Position numbers and translations under genes: made by a program. From Gluconobacter roseus NBRC 3990 (GTDB lineage Bacteria > Pseudomonadota > Alphaproteobacteria > Acetobacterales > Acetobacteraceae), in NCBI RefSeq assembly GCF_006538885.1, contig NZ_BJLY01000001.1:682001-746000 (forward strand): DNA of 64,000 nucleotides, in the 5' to 3' direction. The notes beneath the pieces are model-generated. The model searched no databases, was not told where the DNA came from, and saw nothing but the letters and a program-made list of their open reading frames with translations. Below, one piece after another: positions 25,143-35,404 of the stretch. Numbering within the stretch: the first letter of the stretch is position 1; each line of letters starts with the position of its first letter.

Positions 25143-26921
25143 TCAGGCGCGCAGGGCGACCGGTGCGATATCGTCTTCGAGGCTGTAAGGGCCGGCGGCG
25201 ATGATCTGCAGGGTCAGGATCGCTGGTGTCATGGTGTTGAGGCTCAGCGCGGCGTTACCCGCTGTCCAGCGCATGGTGTCAGATTCACGACCGTGCCAGC
25301 CATCGGCGTCCGTCGTGAGGTGGCTCGTGATCTGGCGGGTGGCGGCGCTTTCGAACAGCGTCACGTTACCGACCAGAACACCGAGGTCACGACGGTCGTC
25401 GAGGAACGGGCCGACCATGTCACAGGGACGGCTGGTGCGGGAGATAATGCGGATATCGCTGATACCGTCGGGCAGGCTGAACACAGCACGGTCACCTGCG
25501 ATGCGGCGCGGTGCGAGCAGTGTTCCGCAGGGCAGTTGCAGGTTCAGGCCGGACTCCGTGGTCATGGCGACACTGGCAGCGGTAACACCGGCGCGGGCGG
25601 CAATGGCCGTCCAGATAGGCTCGACGCGGGCACGGTCCGTGACGAGTTCGGCAGCGGCGTCATGTTCCCAGCTGGCCGGGGCGCCACCGAAGGCAACGAC
25701 GCGGCCGGTCTGCATGAAGCTGCGGCGGTTGCCGGTATCGAGGTAGGATTCCGTCGTCAGGCCGTTGGCGAGAATGACGGAATGACCATCCGTTTCGATA
25801 TGCAGGTAGTCGTAGGACGTAATGCTGTAATCCCAGACGATGGATGCGCCGTTGACCAGCATGCGGGCCGGAATGAAACCGCCATCGAGGAACAGGCAGT
25901 GCTCGCCGGTGACCAGCAGGTCCGAATGCGGTACGCCATCAGCGATGGCATTGGCGCGGATGCGGACCGGATAGCCGGCCTGATCGTCGGGGACGCCGGC
26001 GCGGATGCGGGCATGGGCGCGGCCAACCCAGGTGACGGTGCGGGTTTCGCCTCCGGGAGTGACAACGCTGTCGCCGATCTCGAACGTCTCAACCATACGT
26101 TCGCCATCGGGCGTTGCGATCAGTGTCCCGGGCAGGAAGCAGACTTCCTGAAGGTGGATGAGCGTGCTGCCGTCGCTGTCACGGGACAGGGTCACGGTCT
26201 GGTTCGCGTAGCCGTTGTAGTTGTCGGCCAGCCTGAAGGTGATCTTTCCGTGGTTGCTGCTGATGACCAGATAGTCGTTGCTGATCGTGGCCGTCGTGCT
26301 GCTGCTGTAGCGCAGGAAGTTCAGGTCGAGCGTGCTGCCTGTGTAGAGCTTCGTGTTCTGGACCACGGAACCGAAGTTCACGACCAGTTCGCCACCGCTA
26401 TGGACGGAGGCATTGCTGATGGCGCCCCAGCTGGAAACGACGGCCGTGCCACCGTTATTGATGCTGGTACCGTTGGCCAGACCTGCCGCAACATACTGCG
26501 TGCCACCATTGTTGACCGTGGTGTTGCTGGCCGTTCCGCCGAACACGACCTGATCGCCACCGTTCAGGACGGTCTGGGCTGTGCGGCCGCCGGCATAGAC
26601 GACTTCGAGGCCACCGCTCTGGACGGTCGTGCCAGAGGACGTGCCGCCGTAGATGACAGCCTGAAGGCCGTCATGGCCGATCGTGGCGTTGCTGGATGAT
26701 CCACCATATCCGACAATGACGGTTCCACCATTCAGGATGGATGTCTTGGTGACGGAATCGCCATAAAGGACATACAGCGTCCGGCCGTAGCCGCTGACGG
26801 TCAGGCCTGAGGCTGACTGCGCGTGATGCGGCTTGTAGGAACAGCCATATGCTCCATAGGACGGAGAACTAGGTGAGCGGCCGTAGTAGCAGTCGGATGA
26901 GGAATAATATTCGCGGGTCAT
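25143..26921 (-). CDS. AIDA-repeat and Hint-domain protein
   Basis: A 592-residue protein. Residues 5-30 are rich in Tyr, Ser, Gly and Cys. Residues ~55-200 hold about eight imperfect 17-19-residue AIDA-type repeats with the pattern T-x-x-x-GG-x-x-x-V, predicted to build a beta-solenoid. A Hint_2 domain starts at the nucleophile-like C261 (CFLPGTLIAT) and includes the T-x-x-H block TGEH at 338-341; the last ~180 residues are of unknown fold. No clear signal peptide or beta-barrel is seen. The Hint fold may allow self-cleavage near residue 260. ATG 26921 is chosen because AGGAAACAG precedes it. Function unknown; surface role is inference. Confidence 0.85.
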   Translation of the reverse strand: MTREYYSSSDCYYGRSPSSPSYGAYGCSYKPHHAQSASGLTVSGYGRTLYVLYGDSVTKTSILNGGTVIVGYGGSSSNATIGHDGLQAVIYGGTSSGTTVQSGGLEVVYAGGRTAQTVLNGGDQVVFGGTASNTTVNNGGTQYVAAGLANGTSINNGGTAVVSSWGAISNASVHSGGELVVNFGSVVQNTKLYTGSTLDLNFLRYSSSTTATISNDYLVISSNHGKITFRLADNYNGYANQTVTLSRDSDGSTLIHLQEVCFLPGTLIATPDGERMVETFEIGDSVVTPGGETRTVTWVGRAHARIRAGVPDDQAGYPVRIRANAIADGVPHSDLLVTGEHCLFLDGGFIPARMLVNGASIVWDYSITSYDYLHIETDGHSVILANGLTTESYLDTGNRRSFMQTGRVVAFGGAPASWEHDAAAELVTDRARVEPIWTAIAARAGVTAASVAMTTESGLNLQLPCGTLLAPRRIAGDRAVFSLPDGISDIRIISRTSRPCDMVGPFLDDRRDLGVLVGNVTLFESAATRQITSHLTTDADGWHGRESDTMRWTAGNAALSLNTMTPAILTLQIIAAGPYSLEDDIAPVALRA

Positions 26922-27132
26922 GGTTCTGTTTCCTGTGAAAGTCAGAGACCTTGAGAGCTGGATTCTGTTTCCGTCCCGCAACCCATATGTCGGACTGGAA
27001 AAACCATCTGCTCAGGGAAGGTAAGGGCGGAAGCCCCTGCGCCTGTTGCCGGTCAGGACCTGCAACAGGGCGTTAACCCGCTGGCGAGCAGATATTTCCC
27101 GCAATGGTTAAGAAATAACAAAACTTATTGTT

Positions 27133-27160
27133 AAAAATTTCCTGCCGCTGAAATGGCAGG
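27133..27160 (-). terminator. Rho-independent terminator after the ABC-F gene
   Basis: CCTGCC (27141-27146) pairs with GGCAGG (27155-27160) with an 8-base loop; the minus-strand transcript then continues AAATTTTT. It begins 4 bp beyond the ABC-F stop. Confidence 0.7.
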
Positions 27161-27163
27161 TTT

Positions 27164-29071
27164 TCAGCCCATTGCTTCTTCAAGTTCGGTCTGGGCTTCG
27201 AGCCAGGTTTCCTCAATGGTTTCGAGGCTGGCGTTCAAAGCGGCAAGATGGACGTTAAGAGACGTCAGTTCTGCGGCATCGCCGGACTGATAAAGGGCCG
27301 GATCAGCGAGTTTGGCCTCAATTTTCGTCTTCTCGCCGGTGAGCTGGGCCATTTTGCTCTCCGCGTCGCGGATTTTGCGGCGCAGGGGGGCAAGGGCGCG
27401 GGTCTGTTCCTTGCGGTCAATCCGCTTCTGGGCGGAGGAGGAGCCGCCATCCGCTGATGTCGTGGTGGCCTTGTTACGCTCTGCCATTTCGGCGCGGGCC
27501 TTGCGGGCGCGTTCGATGAGCCAGGCGCGGTATTCGGCCATGTCGCCTTCGAAGGGAGCGATCGTGCCGTCTTCGACCAGCCAGAAGCGGTCGGCGACCG
27601 ATTCCACGAGATGGCTGTCATGGCTGATGAGCACGACCGCGCCTTCGAACTCTGACAGGGCGCGGATCAGGGCGTCACGGGCATCGAGATCAAGGTGGTT
27701 GGTGGGTTCGTCGAGGATCAGCAGATGCGGGGCTTCGCGGGTGGACAGGGCGAGGAGCAGGCGTGCCTTTTCACCACCGGAGAGTTCTCCGACCTTGGTT
27801 TCCGCACGGTTTTCGTCGAGGCCGAACCGGGCGAGCTGGGCGCGGACGGCGGCGGGGAGCGCGTCCGGCATGGCGCGGCTCATATGGTCGATGGGCGTGT
27901 CGGTCAGGACGAGTTCATCACTCTGGTGCTGGGCGAAATAGCCGATCTTCAGCTTGGGCGAATGGGTATAGGTGCCCGACATGGGTTCCAGCCGACCGGC
28001 CAGCAGTTTGGCGAAGGTGGATTTGCCGCGTCCGTTCTGGCCGAGCAGGGCGATCCGGTCTTCCATATCCAGACGCTGGTTCAGGCCCTTGAGGACGACG
28101 CGGCCGTCATAGCCGAGACTGACATTGTTCAGGCTCAGCATCGGCGGGGGCAAGGGCTGAGGTTCGGGGAAAGAGAAGCGGGTGGGGGTGTCTTCCACGA
28201 CGCTGTCGATCTGGGGAAGGCGTTCGAGGGCCTTCAGGCGGGCCTGCGCCTGTTTGGCTTTTGTGGCCTTGGCGCGGAAGCGGTCCACAAAGGACTGCAT
28301 ATGGGCACGCTGGGCGGCGATACGTTCGGCGGCGCGGTTCTGCTGAAGGGCCTGTTCTGTACGGATGCGGACGAAATTGTCGTAACCGCCAGGGGTGACG
28401 CTGATTTTCTGGTGATCGAGATGGGCGATGGCATCGACGGTATTGTCGAGCAGGGAACGGTCATGACTGACGATGATCGCGGCACCGGAGAACTTCGCGA
28501 GCCAGGATTCAAGCCAGAGCGTGGCTTCGATGTCGAGATGGTTGGTTGGTTCGTCGAGCAGCAGCAGATCGGGGTTGAGGAACAGCGCCGTGGCCAGCGA
28601 TACGCGCATCCTCCAGCCGCCCGAGAAGTCCGAGACGGCGCGGTTCTGGGCGTCCTGATCGAAGCCGAGGCCGGAGAGGATGGCCCCGGCGCGGGCGGGG
28701 GCTGTGTAGGCGTCGATGGCGATGAGGCGTTCGTGGACGTCGGCGATGCGGACCGGGTCGGTCGCGGTCTCGGCTTCCGTAAGCAGGCGCGTGCGTTCGA
28801 GATCGCCTTCGAGGACCGTATCGAGGATGGAGGTGCTGCCTGAGGGCGTTTCCTGTTTGACGCGGCCCATCGTGGCGCGAGCGGAGAGGGTAATGGTGCC
28901 GCCGTCAGGGGCGAAATCACCGGCGATTGCAGCCAGAAGGGTGGATTTCCCGGCGCCATTCTTGCCGATCAGACCGATCTTGCGTCCCGGATCCACGCTG
29001 AGGGACGCATTGTCCAGCAGGGTGCGGCCCGCGATGCGGAGGGTCAGGTCGGTGATGGTGAGCAGGCTCAC
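27164..29071 (-). CDS. ABC-F family ATPase (Uup/YheS-like)
   Basis: A 635-residue soluble protein with two ABC domains and no membrane segments, of the family acting on ribosomes (translation factors) or DNA maintenance. Walker A motifs are GKNGAGKST (36-44) and GQNGRGKST near 345; both halves end in LLDEPTNHLD or LILDEPTNHLD, with signatures FSGGW and LSGGEKARL. A charged linker with a KATKAKQAQARLKALER stretch sits between the domains, and a coiled-coil C-terminal domain (about 540-635) resembles the Uup DNA-binding tail. Single-gene unit with its own terminator; diverges from ndk. Confidence 0.92.
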   Translation of the reverse strand: MSLLTITDLTLRIAGRTLLDNASLSVDPGRKIGLIGKNGAGKSTLLAAIAGDFAPDGGTITLSARATMGRVKQETPSGSTSILDTVLEGDLERTRLLTEAETATDPVRIADVHERLIAIDAYTAPARAGAILSGLGFDQDAQNRAVSDFSGGWRMRVSLATALFLNPDLLLLDEPTNHLDIEATLWLESWLAKFSGAAIIVSHDRSLLDNTVDAIAHLDHQKISVTPGGYDNFVRIRTEQALQQNRAAERIAAQRAHMQSFVDRFRAKATKAKQAQARLKALERLPQIDSVVEDTPTRFSFPEPQPLPPPMLSLNNVSLGYDGRVVLKGLNQRLDMEDRIALLGQNGRGKSTFAKLLAGRLEPMSGTYTHSPKLKIGYFAQHQSDELVLTDTPIDHMSRAMPDALPAAVRAQLARFGLDENRAETKVGELSGGEKARLLLALSTREAPHLLILDEPTNHLDLDARDALIRALSEFEGAVVLISHDSHLVESVADRFWLVEDGTIAPFEGDMAEYRAWLIERARKARAEMAERNKATTTSADGGSSSAQKRIDRKEQTRALAPLRRKIRDAESKMAQLTGEKTKIEAKLADPALYQSGDAAELTSLNVHLAALNASLETIEETWLEAQTELEEAMG

Positions 29072-29217
29072 GGGCGCCTCGATCAGTCGGAAGAAAAGAA
29101 ACAGGGGACGTTAAAATACTGCGACAGACCTATCAGGAACGATGAATTTGCTCTAGTGGAACGGCGGTATTTACCCGCTGGTCCCGGAAGGGGCCGGTCC
29201 TAACCAGGAGAAGAAAG

Positions 29218-29640
29218 ATGGCTCTCGAGCGCACGCTTTCCATCATCAAGCCCGACGCAACCAAGCGTAACCTGACCGGCAAGATCAATGCCGTGTTCGA
29301 AGGCGCTGGCCTGCGTATCGTTGCCCAGAAGCGCATTCAGCTGACCGAGAAGCAGGCTGGCGCTTTCTATGCGGTTCACAAGGAGCGTCCGTTCTACGGC
29401 AGCCTCGTGTCCTCCATGATTGCCGAGCCGGTTGTCGTTCAGGTTCTGCAGGGCGAGAACGCCGTTGCCAAGAACCGCGAAGTCATGGGTGCGACGAACC
29501 CGGCCGACGCTGCTGAAGGCACCGTCCGCAAGCTGTTCGCCGAGAGCATCGAAGCCAACTCCGTGCATGGTTCGGACAGCCTCGAGAACGCGAAGAACGA
29601 GATCTCCTTCTTCTTCGCCGAGACCGAAATCCTGCCGTAA
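29218..29640 (+). CDS. ndk: Nucleoside diphosphate kinase
   Basis: A 140-residue enzyme that transfers the gamma-phosphate from ATP to other nucleoside diphosphates. The active-site histidine is H117 in NSVHGSDS, and the nucleotide-binding [10 protein letters not shown] at 5-14 is invariant. A good AGGAGAAG site precedes the ATG. Codon choice is biased to CGT/GGT and C-ending codons, consistent with strong expression. It is monocistronic, with a terminator 31 bp after the stop. Confidence 0.98.
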   Translation: MALERTLSIIKPDATKRNLTGKINAVFEGAGLRIVAQKRIQLTEKQAGAFYAVHKERPFYGSLVSSMIAEPVVVQVLQGENAVAKNREVMGATNPADAAEGTVRKLFAESIEANSVHGSDSLENAKNEISFFFAETEILP

Positions 29641-29670
29641 TCTGCGGTTGGGACTTTCTGTCCTGAAGGA

Positions 29671-29701
29671 AAGGCGCGGGCTTCGGTCCGCGCCTTTTTT
29701 T
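29671..29701 (+). terminator. Rho-independent terminator of ndk
   Basis: A perfect 9-bp stem (29671-29679 with 29688-29696, AAGGCGCGG arm) is followed by five more T residues. Confidence 0.93.
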
Positions 29702-29781
29702 GTTGCTCCGTCTTTGCTCTCAGGGGCTGGGGCAACCTCGTGCTGCTTGCGACCGTTAGCTCCCGATCAAGGGAGAGCCCG

Positions 29782-30453
29782 ATGCTTGTTGTCCATCATC
29801 TGAACAATTCCCGGTCCCAGCGTATTCTGTGGCTGCTTGAAGAACTCGAACTGCCTTACGAGATCCGGTTTTATAAACGCGATCCGAAAACGATGCTTGC
29901 GCCTCCTGAGCTCAAGCGGGTGCATTCGCTGGGGAAGGCGCCTGTTCTGGTGGATGGGGATGTGGTGCTGCCGGAATCGGGAGCCATCATCGAATATGTT
30001 CTCAAACGGTATGGCAACGGGCGTCTGATGCCGGCAGAAGAGACGTCTGACTGGGTGCGGTTTGTGTTCTGGCTGCACTATGCGGAAGGCTCTGCCATGC
30101 CGCCGCTTCTGCTGAAGCTGATTTTCCAGATGCTGCCGGAGAAGGTGCCGTTCCTGCTGCGACCTCTGGTCAGGAAAATTGCATCAGAAACCGAGAAGGG
30201 ATTTGTGGATCCGCAGCTGCGTCTGAACATGGATTTCTGGGAGAGCGAGCTTGCGAAAACCGGGTGGTTCGCAGGAACGGATCTGAGCGGAGCGGATATC
30301 CAGATGAGTTTTCCGCTTGAGGCGGCTGCCTCACGGGCGGGGGCGCTGCTCGGGCGGCCGAATGTGCGGGCGTTTCTGGAGCGGATCCATGCCCGTCCGG
30401 CCTATCGCCGGGCGATCGAAAAGGGTGGCCCTTACGCTTACGCGAAGCCGTAA
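29782..30453 (+). CDS. Glutathione S-transferase family protein
   Basis: A 223-residue soluble protein with an N-terminal thioredoxin-fold domain and C-terminal helical domain. LNNSRSQRILWLLEELELPY at 6-25 contains the catalytic-site Ser/Arg region, HSLGKAPVL carries the cis-proline, and LPESGAIIEYVL is the glutathione-binding ES motif. The ATG at 29782, after AGGGAGAGCC, is preferred over the upstream in-frame start. It most resembles YfcF/fungal-type GSTs. Substrate unknown. It converges with purN, with 24 bp between stops and no obvious hairpin. Confidence 0.9.
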   Translation: MLVVHHLNNSRSQRILWLLEELELPYEIRFYKRDPKTMLAPPELKRVHSLGKAPVLVDGDVVLPESGAIIEYVLKRYGNGRLMPAEETSDWVRFVFWLHYAEGSAMPPLLLKLIFQMLPEKVPFLLRPLVRKIASETEKGFVDPQLRLNMDFWESELAKTGWFAGTDLSGADIQMSFPLEAAASRAGALLGRPNVRAFLERIHARPAYRRAIEKGGPYAYAKP

Positions 30454-30477
30454 AGGGCCACCGTTTCCGAGGCTGCT

Positions 30478-31110
30478 TTATTTCGCGAAGACGTCGCAGA
30501 TCATTTCCAGCACGTCCGGGTAGAGCAGGTGTTCCTGCTCCAGAACGCGGGCGGCGAGGGTTTCGGGCGTGTCGGTTTCCAGAACAGGGACGCTGGCCTG
30601 TCCGAGGATGGGGCCTTCGTCCACGCCGGATGTGACGAGATGGACCGTGCAGCCATGCTCTTTCACACCGGCCTTGATGGCGGCTTCGTGGGTGTGCAGG
30701 CCGGGGAAGGCGGGCAGGAGGCTCGGGTGGATGTTGAGCATCCTGTCTTCCCAAGCTTTGACCAGCCAGGGCGTCAGGACGCGCATATAGCCGGCGAGGA
30801 CGACCAGCATGGCGCCGGAAGCCTGAAGGGCGGCGTCGATTTCGCGTTCGTGGGCCTCACGATCCTTGCCGAAAGGTTTGTGGTCGATGACGAGGGTTCT
30901 CAGGCCCGCTTCTTCGGCGACTTCAAGGCCCGGAGCATCCGGACGGTTGCTGAGAACCAGCACGATTTCGGCCGGATAGTCCGGACGAGCGCAGGCCTCG
31001 ATCAGCGCGCGCATGTTGCTCCCGCGGCCGCTGATAAGGATCGCGATGGGGACTTTTTCGGTCTTTTTGGCCGGAGCTTTCGCTTTGGTTCTGGAATGCG
31101 GCTTCTTCAT
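30478..31110 (-). CDS. purN: Phosphoribosylglycinamide formyltransferase
   Basis: Third step of purine synthesis: transfers formyl from 10-formyl-THF to GAR. The 210-residue protein has the phosphate loop SGRGSNM, catalytic Asn-His in [14 protein letters not shown] and the Asp in SGVDEGPI. About 20 extra N-terminal residues are Lys-rich ([16 protein letters not shown]), absent from E. coli PurN. Its start overlaps the purM stop in ATGA, so purM-purN form one operon. Confidence 0.96.
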   Translation of the reverse strand: MKKPHSRTKAKAPAKKTEKVPIAILISGRGSNMRALIEACARPDYPAEIVLVLSNRPDAPGLEVAEEAGLRTLVIDHKPFGKDREAHEREIDAALQASGAMLVVLAGYMRVLTPWLVKAWEDRMLNIHPSLLPAFPGLHTHEAAIKAGVKEHGCTVHLVTSGVDEGPILGQASVPVLETDTPETLAARVLEQEHLLYPDVLEMICDVFAK

Positions 31111-32192
31111 GCGAAGGAGACCGGGGTCGTCAGGGTATAGGCGTCGTCGGAGCGGACGATCTGGCCCATGAGGAAGCCGGTTTCGCCGCGCGCATCCAGT
31201 TCGGCCATGACCTTCTCGGGCTCGGAGGTGACGAGCACCATGCCGATGCCGCAGTTGAAGACGCGGAGCATTTCATCGGTGGCGACGTTTCCGGTTTCGG
31301 CCAGCCAGCGGAACACGGGCGGGACAATCCATGCGGAGCCGTCGATGCGGACACCAAGGCCTTCAGGCAGGACGCGGGGCAGGTTGCCGGGCAGGCCGCC
31401 GCCGGTGATGTGGGCGCAGCCGTTCAGCAGGCCCTTGGCGTGTAGGTCGAGGACCGTGCGGACATAGAGCTTCGTGGGCGTCAGCAGGGCTTCGGCGAGG
31501 GTGTGACCTTCAGCGAAGGGAGCCGGGTCGTTCCAGCCGAGGCCGGAGCGGCGCACGACTTCGCGGACCAGCGAGAAGCCGTTGGAATGAACGCCGGATG
31601 AGGGCAGGCCGATCAGCGTGTCGCCTTCGGCGATGTTGGCGGGGAGCAGGTTGTTCCGCTCTGCCGCGCCGACGCTGAAGCCTGCGAGATCGTAATGGCC
31701 CGCGGCGTACATGCCGGGCATTTCGGCCGTTTCGCCACCGACGAGGGCGCAGCCGGATTCGGCACAGCCCTTGGCGATGCCCTTCACGACGGTCGCAGCG
31801 GCCTCGACGGAGAGCTTTCCGGTGGCGAGATAGTCTAGGAAGAACAGCGGGGTCGCGCCCTGCACAACGAGGTCGTTAACGCACATGGCGACGAGATCGA
31901 TACCGACATCATCATGCTTGCCGGCTTCGATGGCGACCATCAGCTTGGTGCCGACGCCATCGGTGCAGCTGACGAGGACGGGATCTGTGAAGCCTGCGGC
32001 CTTGAGATCGAACAGGGCGCCAAAGCCGCCGAGGCCGCCCATGGTGCCGGGACGGTTCGTGGCCTTGGCTGCGGGCTTGATCGCGTCGACCAGCGCATCT
32101 CCTGCGGCGATGTCCACGCCGGCCTGTGCATAGCTTGCGCCGCCGGTCGTGCTGTGGCTCGTGCCGGGGGAGGTGTCAGGCTGATCGGTCAT
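31107..32192 (-). CDS. purM: Phosphoribosylformylglycinamidine cyclo-ligase (AIR synthetase)
   Basis: Fifth step of purine synthesis: ATP-dependent closure of FGAM to AIR. A 361-residue protein with the family hallmarks [13 protein letters not shown] at 20-32, [29 protein letters not shown] and [13 protein letters not shown]. The frame is open far upstream, but conserved sequence begins here and GGGAACC precedes the ATG at 32192. It is divergent from hda across about 100 bp, the usual alphaproteobacterial arrangement. Confidence 0.97.
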   Translation of the reverse strand: MTDQPDTSPGTSHSTTGGASYAQAGVDIAAGDALVDAIKPAAKATNRPGTMGGLGGFGALFDLKAAGFTDPVLVSCTDGVGTKLMVAIEAGKHDDVGIDLVAMCVNDLVVQGATPLFFLDYLATGKLSVEAAATVVKGIAKGCAESGCALVGGETAEMPGMYAAGHYDLAGFSVGAAERNNLLPANIAEGDTLIGLPSSGVHSNGFSLVREVVRRSGLGWNDPAPFAEGHTLAEALLTPTKLYVRTVLDLHAKGLLNGCAHITGGGLPGNLPRVLPEGLGVRIDGSAWIVPPVFRWLAETGNVATDEMLRVFNCGIGMVLVTSEPEKVMAELDARGETGFLMGQIVRSDDAYTLTTPVSFA

Positions 32193-32294
32193 GGTCAAAG
32201 GTTCCCGCTGGTTGACGTGACGCCGTTCTAGAGCATCCTGCGCGCTGGCGGAACGCCTGTTTGAAGGCGTAACGGCATGAAAAAGGGGCCTGGG

Positions 32295-33008
32295 ATGACA
32301 AAACGGGATGCGGGCGGGGCCGCAGGAGGACATGCGTCCGCGCAGATGGCGTTTCCGCTGCGTCGTGTGACGGCCATGACATCCGAGCGTTTCATCAACG
32401 GTCCGTCCAATGCGGCTGCGCGGGCCTGGCTGGCGCGGAACCAGTGGCCTGACGGGCGGCTCTGGCTCTGGGGGCCATCGGGGACGGGGAAGACGCATCT
32501 TCTGACAGCCTGGGCGCATGAGCATGATGCGACGGTGCTGGATGCGCGTCTCTTTTCTAGGTCGTCTGCGGGTGGGCGGATCCGGGTGCAGGGCAATCTT
32601 GCAATCGACAATGCCGATTCGCCCGGCGATGAGGCGACCATGCTGCATCTGCTGAACGATGCGTTTGCGCAGGGGGACCGGGTTCTGATGGCGGGGCAGC
32701 TTCCGCCGTCGCGCAGTCATTTCATGCTGCCGGATCTGGCGAGCCGTCTTCGGGCGACCGCGACCACGGCCACCGGAGAGCCGGAGGACGATCTGCGGGC
32801 AACACTGCTTCTGTCGTTGCTGGCGGACCGACAGCTTGTGGTGTCACAGTCGGTGACGGAGTGGCTGTGGCGGCATCTGCCGCGGACGGGCAATGCACTG
32901 GTTTCGGCGGTTGAACGGCTGGATGAGGCGGCTCTGGCGCGCAAGCAGCCGATCACGCGGGCGCTGGCGATGGAAATGCTGCCGGATCTGCTGACGCCCG
33001 AGGGATAG
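32295..33008 (+). CDS. hda: Hda/DnaA-like replication regulatory ATPase
   Basis: A 237-residue AAA+ protein related to DnaA domain III, which with the sliding clamp promotes hydrolysis of DnaA-ATP after initiation (HdaA in Caulobacter). Walker A GPSGTGKT lies at 60-67 and a DNAD Walker-B-like segment follows. QMAFPL at 17-22 fits the N-terminal beta-clamp-binding motif. No DnaA DNA-binding domain IV is present, as expected for Hda. An ATG six codons upstream (32277) is an equally possible start. It sits between purM and ppk, a conserved location in Alphaproteobacteria. Confidence 0.85.
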   Translation: MTKRDAGGAAGGHASAQMAFPLRRVTAMTSERFINGPSNAAARAWLARNQWPDGRLWLWGPSGTGKTHLLTAWAHEHDATVLDARLFSRSSAGGRIRVQGNLAIDNADSPGDEATMLHLLNDAFAQGDRVLMAGQLPPSRSHFMLPDLASRLRATATTATGEPEDDLRATLLLSLLADRQLVVSQSVTEWLWRHLPRTGNALVSAVERLDEAALARKQPITRALAMEMLPDLLTPEG

Positions 33009-33107
33009 GCGTCATAGGAGTGACACAAAAACTCCGTTTGACATGCCTATCCTGCGGCATGACCTTTTGTGCGACCCGTATTTCTGTGTGTTCCGGAAGA
33101 CCCCATC

Positions 33108-35399
33108 GTGACGACTGAAGATTCCCGGCCCGCTCCGCGCCGCCGCTCTCCCCGCAAGCCCCGCAGTGCAGTAACGCCGGCCCAGAACCGGAGCCGACGT
33201 CGTCAGACGGCCGCAGCCAAGGCCGAAGATTACGCACATATGCCAACCTCGCCGGAGCGGTTCCTGAACCGGGAGCTGTCATGGCTGGACTTCAACCAGC
33301 GCGTCATTGATGAGGCGGAAAACACCCGCAATCCGCTTCTGGAGCGCGTGCGGTTCCTGTCCATCAGTTCCAGCAATCTCGACGAGTTCTATTCCGTGCG
33401 CGTGGCGGGGCTTGTGGGGCAGGTGCGCGAGGGCATGGTTGTCCGCAGTCCGGACGGGCTGACGCCGGCCCAGCAGCTTGCGCAGGTGCGACAGAAGGCG
33501 CGGCATCTTCTGGCCGAGCAGCAGCGGGTCTGGCATGTGCTGGAAGGCGAGCTGAAGGATGCGGGCATTGTCGTTCTGACGACCGATTCCCTGGATGCGA
33601 CCGATCTGGCGCAGCTGTCCACACTGTTCGATGAGCGGGTTTTTCCGGTTCTGACGCCGATGGCGGTTGATCCGTCCCATCCGCTGCCGTTCATTCCCAA
33701 TATGGGGCTGGCGCTGCTCATGCGGCTCAAGGACCCGGCATCCTCCATGCATGTCATGGATGGTCTGATCCTGCTGCCGGCGCAGGTGCCGCGTTTCCTG
33801 CGACTGCCGGCGCGTCTGAAGGAAGGGCAGGAGACGCCGGACCAGATCCGCTTCGTGCTGCTTGAAGATCTGATCACGCTGTTTGCCGGGCGTCTGTTCC
33901 CGGGGCTGGCGATCGGGGTGGCCGGTGTGCTGCGCGTGATCCGCGATACGGATGTGGAGTTCGAGGACGAGGCTGAGGATCTGGTGCGGTCCTACGAGAC
34001 TGCGCTGAAGCAGCGTCGTCGTGGCGTGTGCATCCATCTTGCGCTGGACCGCAAGCTGCCTGAGGCGCTGGGCCGCGAGATGGGTGAAGAGCTTGGTGTG
34101 GGCGAAGAGGACGTGGTTGTCCTGCCGTGTTTTGTCGGTGTCACGGATCTCAAGCAGCTGATCGTGGATGACCGCCCGGATCTGGTGTTCCCGCCTTATA
34201 CGCCGCGCTTTCCCGAGCGTGTTCTGGATTATGACGGCGACTGTTTTGCTGCGATCCGGGCGAAGGACATGCTGGTCCATCATCCGTTCGAGAGCTTTGA
34301 CGTCGTGGTGCAGTTCCTGCGTCAGGCGGCGCTCGATCCGAACGTGCTGGCGATCAAGCAGACGTTGTACCGGACATCCCGCGACAGCCCGATCGTGCAT
34401 GCGCTGATCGAGGCGGCCGAGGCTGGCAAGTCGGTGACGGCGATGGTCGAGCTTCGGGCTCGGTTCGATGAAGAGGCCAATATCCGCCTGTCGCGTGCGC
34501 TGGAGGCGGCGGGCGTGCAGGTGGTGTTCGGGTTTGCGCATCTCAAGACGCATGCCAAGCTGAGCCTTGTCGTCCGTCGCGAGAACGGGTCGCTCCGGTC
34601 CTATGCGCATTTCGGGACGGGTAATTACCATCCGATCACGGCACGGATTTATACGGACCTGTCGTTCTTTACCTGTGATCCGAAGCTGTCATCGGATTCG
34701 GCGCGTCTGTTCAACTACATGACGGGCTATGCCATCCCGGAAAAGATGGATGCGCTGGCGTTTTCGCCCATTACCATCCGCTCGACGCTTGAGCAGCTGA
34801 TCCACGATGAAATCGACCATGCGAAGGCGGGACGGCCGGGGCGCATCTGGCTGAAAATGAACAGCCTTGTGGACGCCGAACTGATCGACAAACTGTACGA
34901 AGCCTCGCAGGCCGGGGTGAAGATCATCGGGATCATCCGGGGAATCTGCTGTCTGCGGCCGGGTGTGCCGGGGCTTTCGGATAATATCGAGATCAAGTCG
35001 ATTGTCGGGCGTTTTCTGGAACATGCGCGGGTTTTTGCCTTCGGAAACGGGCATCGGATGCCGTCTCACAAGGCAAAAGTTTTCATTTCTTCCGCAGACT
35101 GGATGGTGCGGAACATGGACTGGAGGGTAGAAGCCATGGTGCCCATCACGAACCCGACGGTCCATGCGCAGATTCTTGGCCAGATCATGACGATGAACAT
35201 CAAGGACAACCTTCAGAGCTGGACGCTCACGAGGGACGGCTACTGGCATCGGGTTTCGCCGGGCGCACATCCGTTCTCCGCCCACGAATACTTCATGAAC
35301 AATCCGTCCCTGTCCGGCCGAGGATCGGCTGCGCGGGAGAAGGTCCTTCCGGAGGCACATCGCCCCCGTGAGCGGCCCGACAGGATTCTGGAAGACTGA
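33108..35399 (+). CDS. ppk: Polyphosphate kinase 1
   Basis: Makes inorganic polyphosphate from ATP, reversibly. The 763-residue protein shows [15 protein letters not shown] near 54, KTHAKLSLV with the phosphorylated histidine (H482) and MPSHKAKVF with the second conserved histidine (near 654). The first ~45 residues are a basic, Arg/Pro-rich extension. The GTG at 33108 follows CCGGAAGA; the frame is open to another GTG at 33069. A consensus -35 TTGACA at 33038-33043 lies upstream but has no good -10. It is followed by ppx within 5 bp, giving a synthesis/degradation pair. Confidence 0.96.
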   Translation: MTTEDSRPAPRRRSPRKPRSAVTPAQNRSRRRQTAAAKAEDYAHMPTSPERFLNRELSWLDFNQRVIDEAENTRNPLLERVRFLSISSSNLDEFYSVRVAGLVGQVREGMVVRSPDGLTPAQQLAQVRQKARHLLAEQQRVWHVLEGELKDAGIVVLTTDSLDATDLAQLSTLFDERVFPVLTPMAVDPSHPLPFIPNMGLALLMRLKDPASSMHVMDGLILLPAQVPRFLRLPARLKEGQETPDQIRFVLLEDLITLFAGRLFPGLAIGVAGVLRVIRDTDVEFEDEAEDLVRSYETALKQRRRGVCIHLALDRKLPEALGREMGEELGVGEEDVVVLPCFVGVTDLKQLIVDDRPDLVFPPYTPRFPERVLDYDGDCFAAIRAKDMLVHHPFESFDVVVQFLRQAALDPNVLAIKQTLYRTSRDSPIVHALIEAAEAGKSVTAMVELRARFDEEANIRLSRALEAAGVQVVFGFAHLKTHAKLSLVVRRENGSLRSYAHFGTGNYHPITARIYTDLSFFTCDPKLSSDSARLFNYMTGYAIPEKMDALAFSPITIRSTLEQLIHDEIDHAKAGRPGRIWLKMNSLVDAELIDKLYEASQAGVKIIGIIRGICCLRPGVPGLSDNIEIKSIVGRFLEHARVFAFGNGHRMPSHKAKVFISSADWMVRNMDWRVEAMVPITNPTVHAQILGQIMTMNIKDNLQSWTLTRDGYWHRVSPGAHPFSAHEYFMNNPSLSGRGSAAREKVLPEAHRPRERPDRILED

Positions 35400-35404
35400 T
35401 CTTC

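Noticed and set aside
24783-26699. 638-residue plus-strand open frame
   Set aside because: Antisense of the AI-2E-type permease start and the Hint-domain gene, whose repeats and Hint motifs are clear on the minus strand.
26980-27160. riboswitch upstream of the Hint-domain gene
   Set aside because: The palindrome and neighbouring short stems do not match any riboswitch class I know, and the gene is not metabolic.
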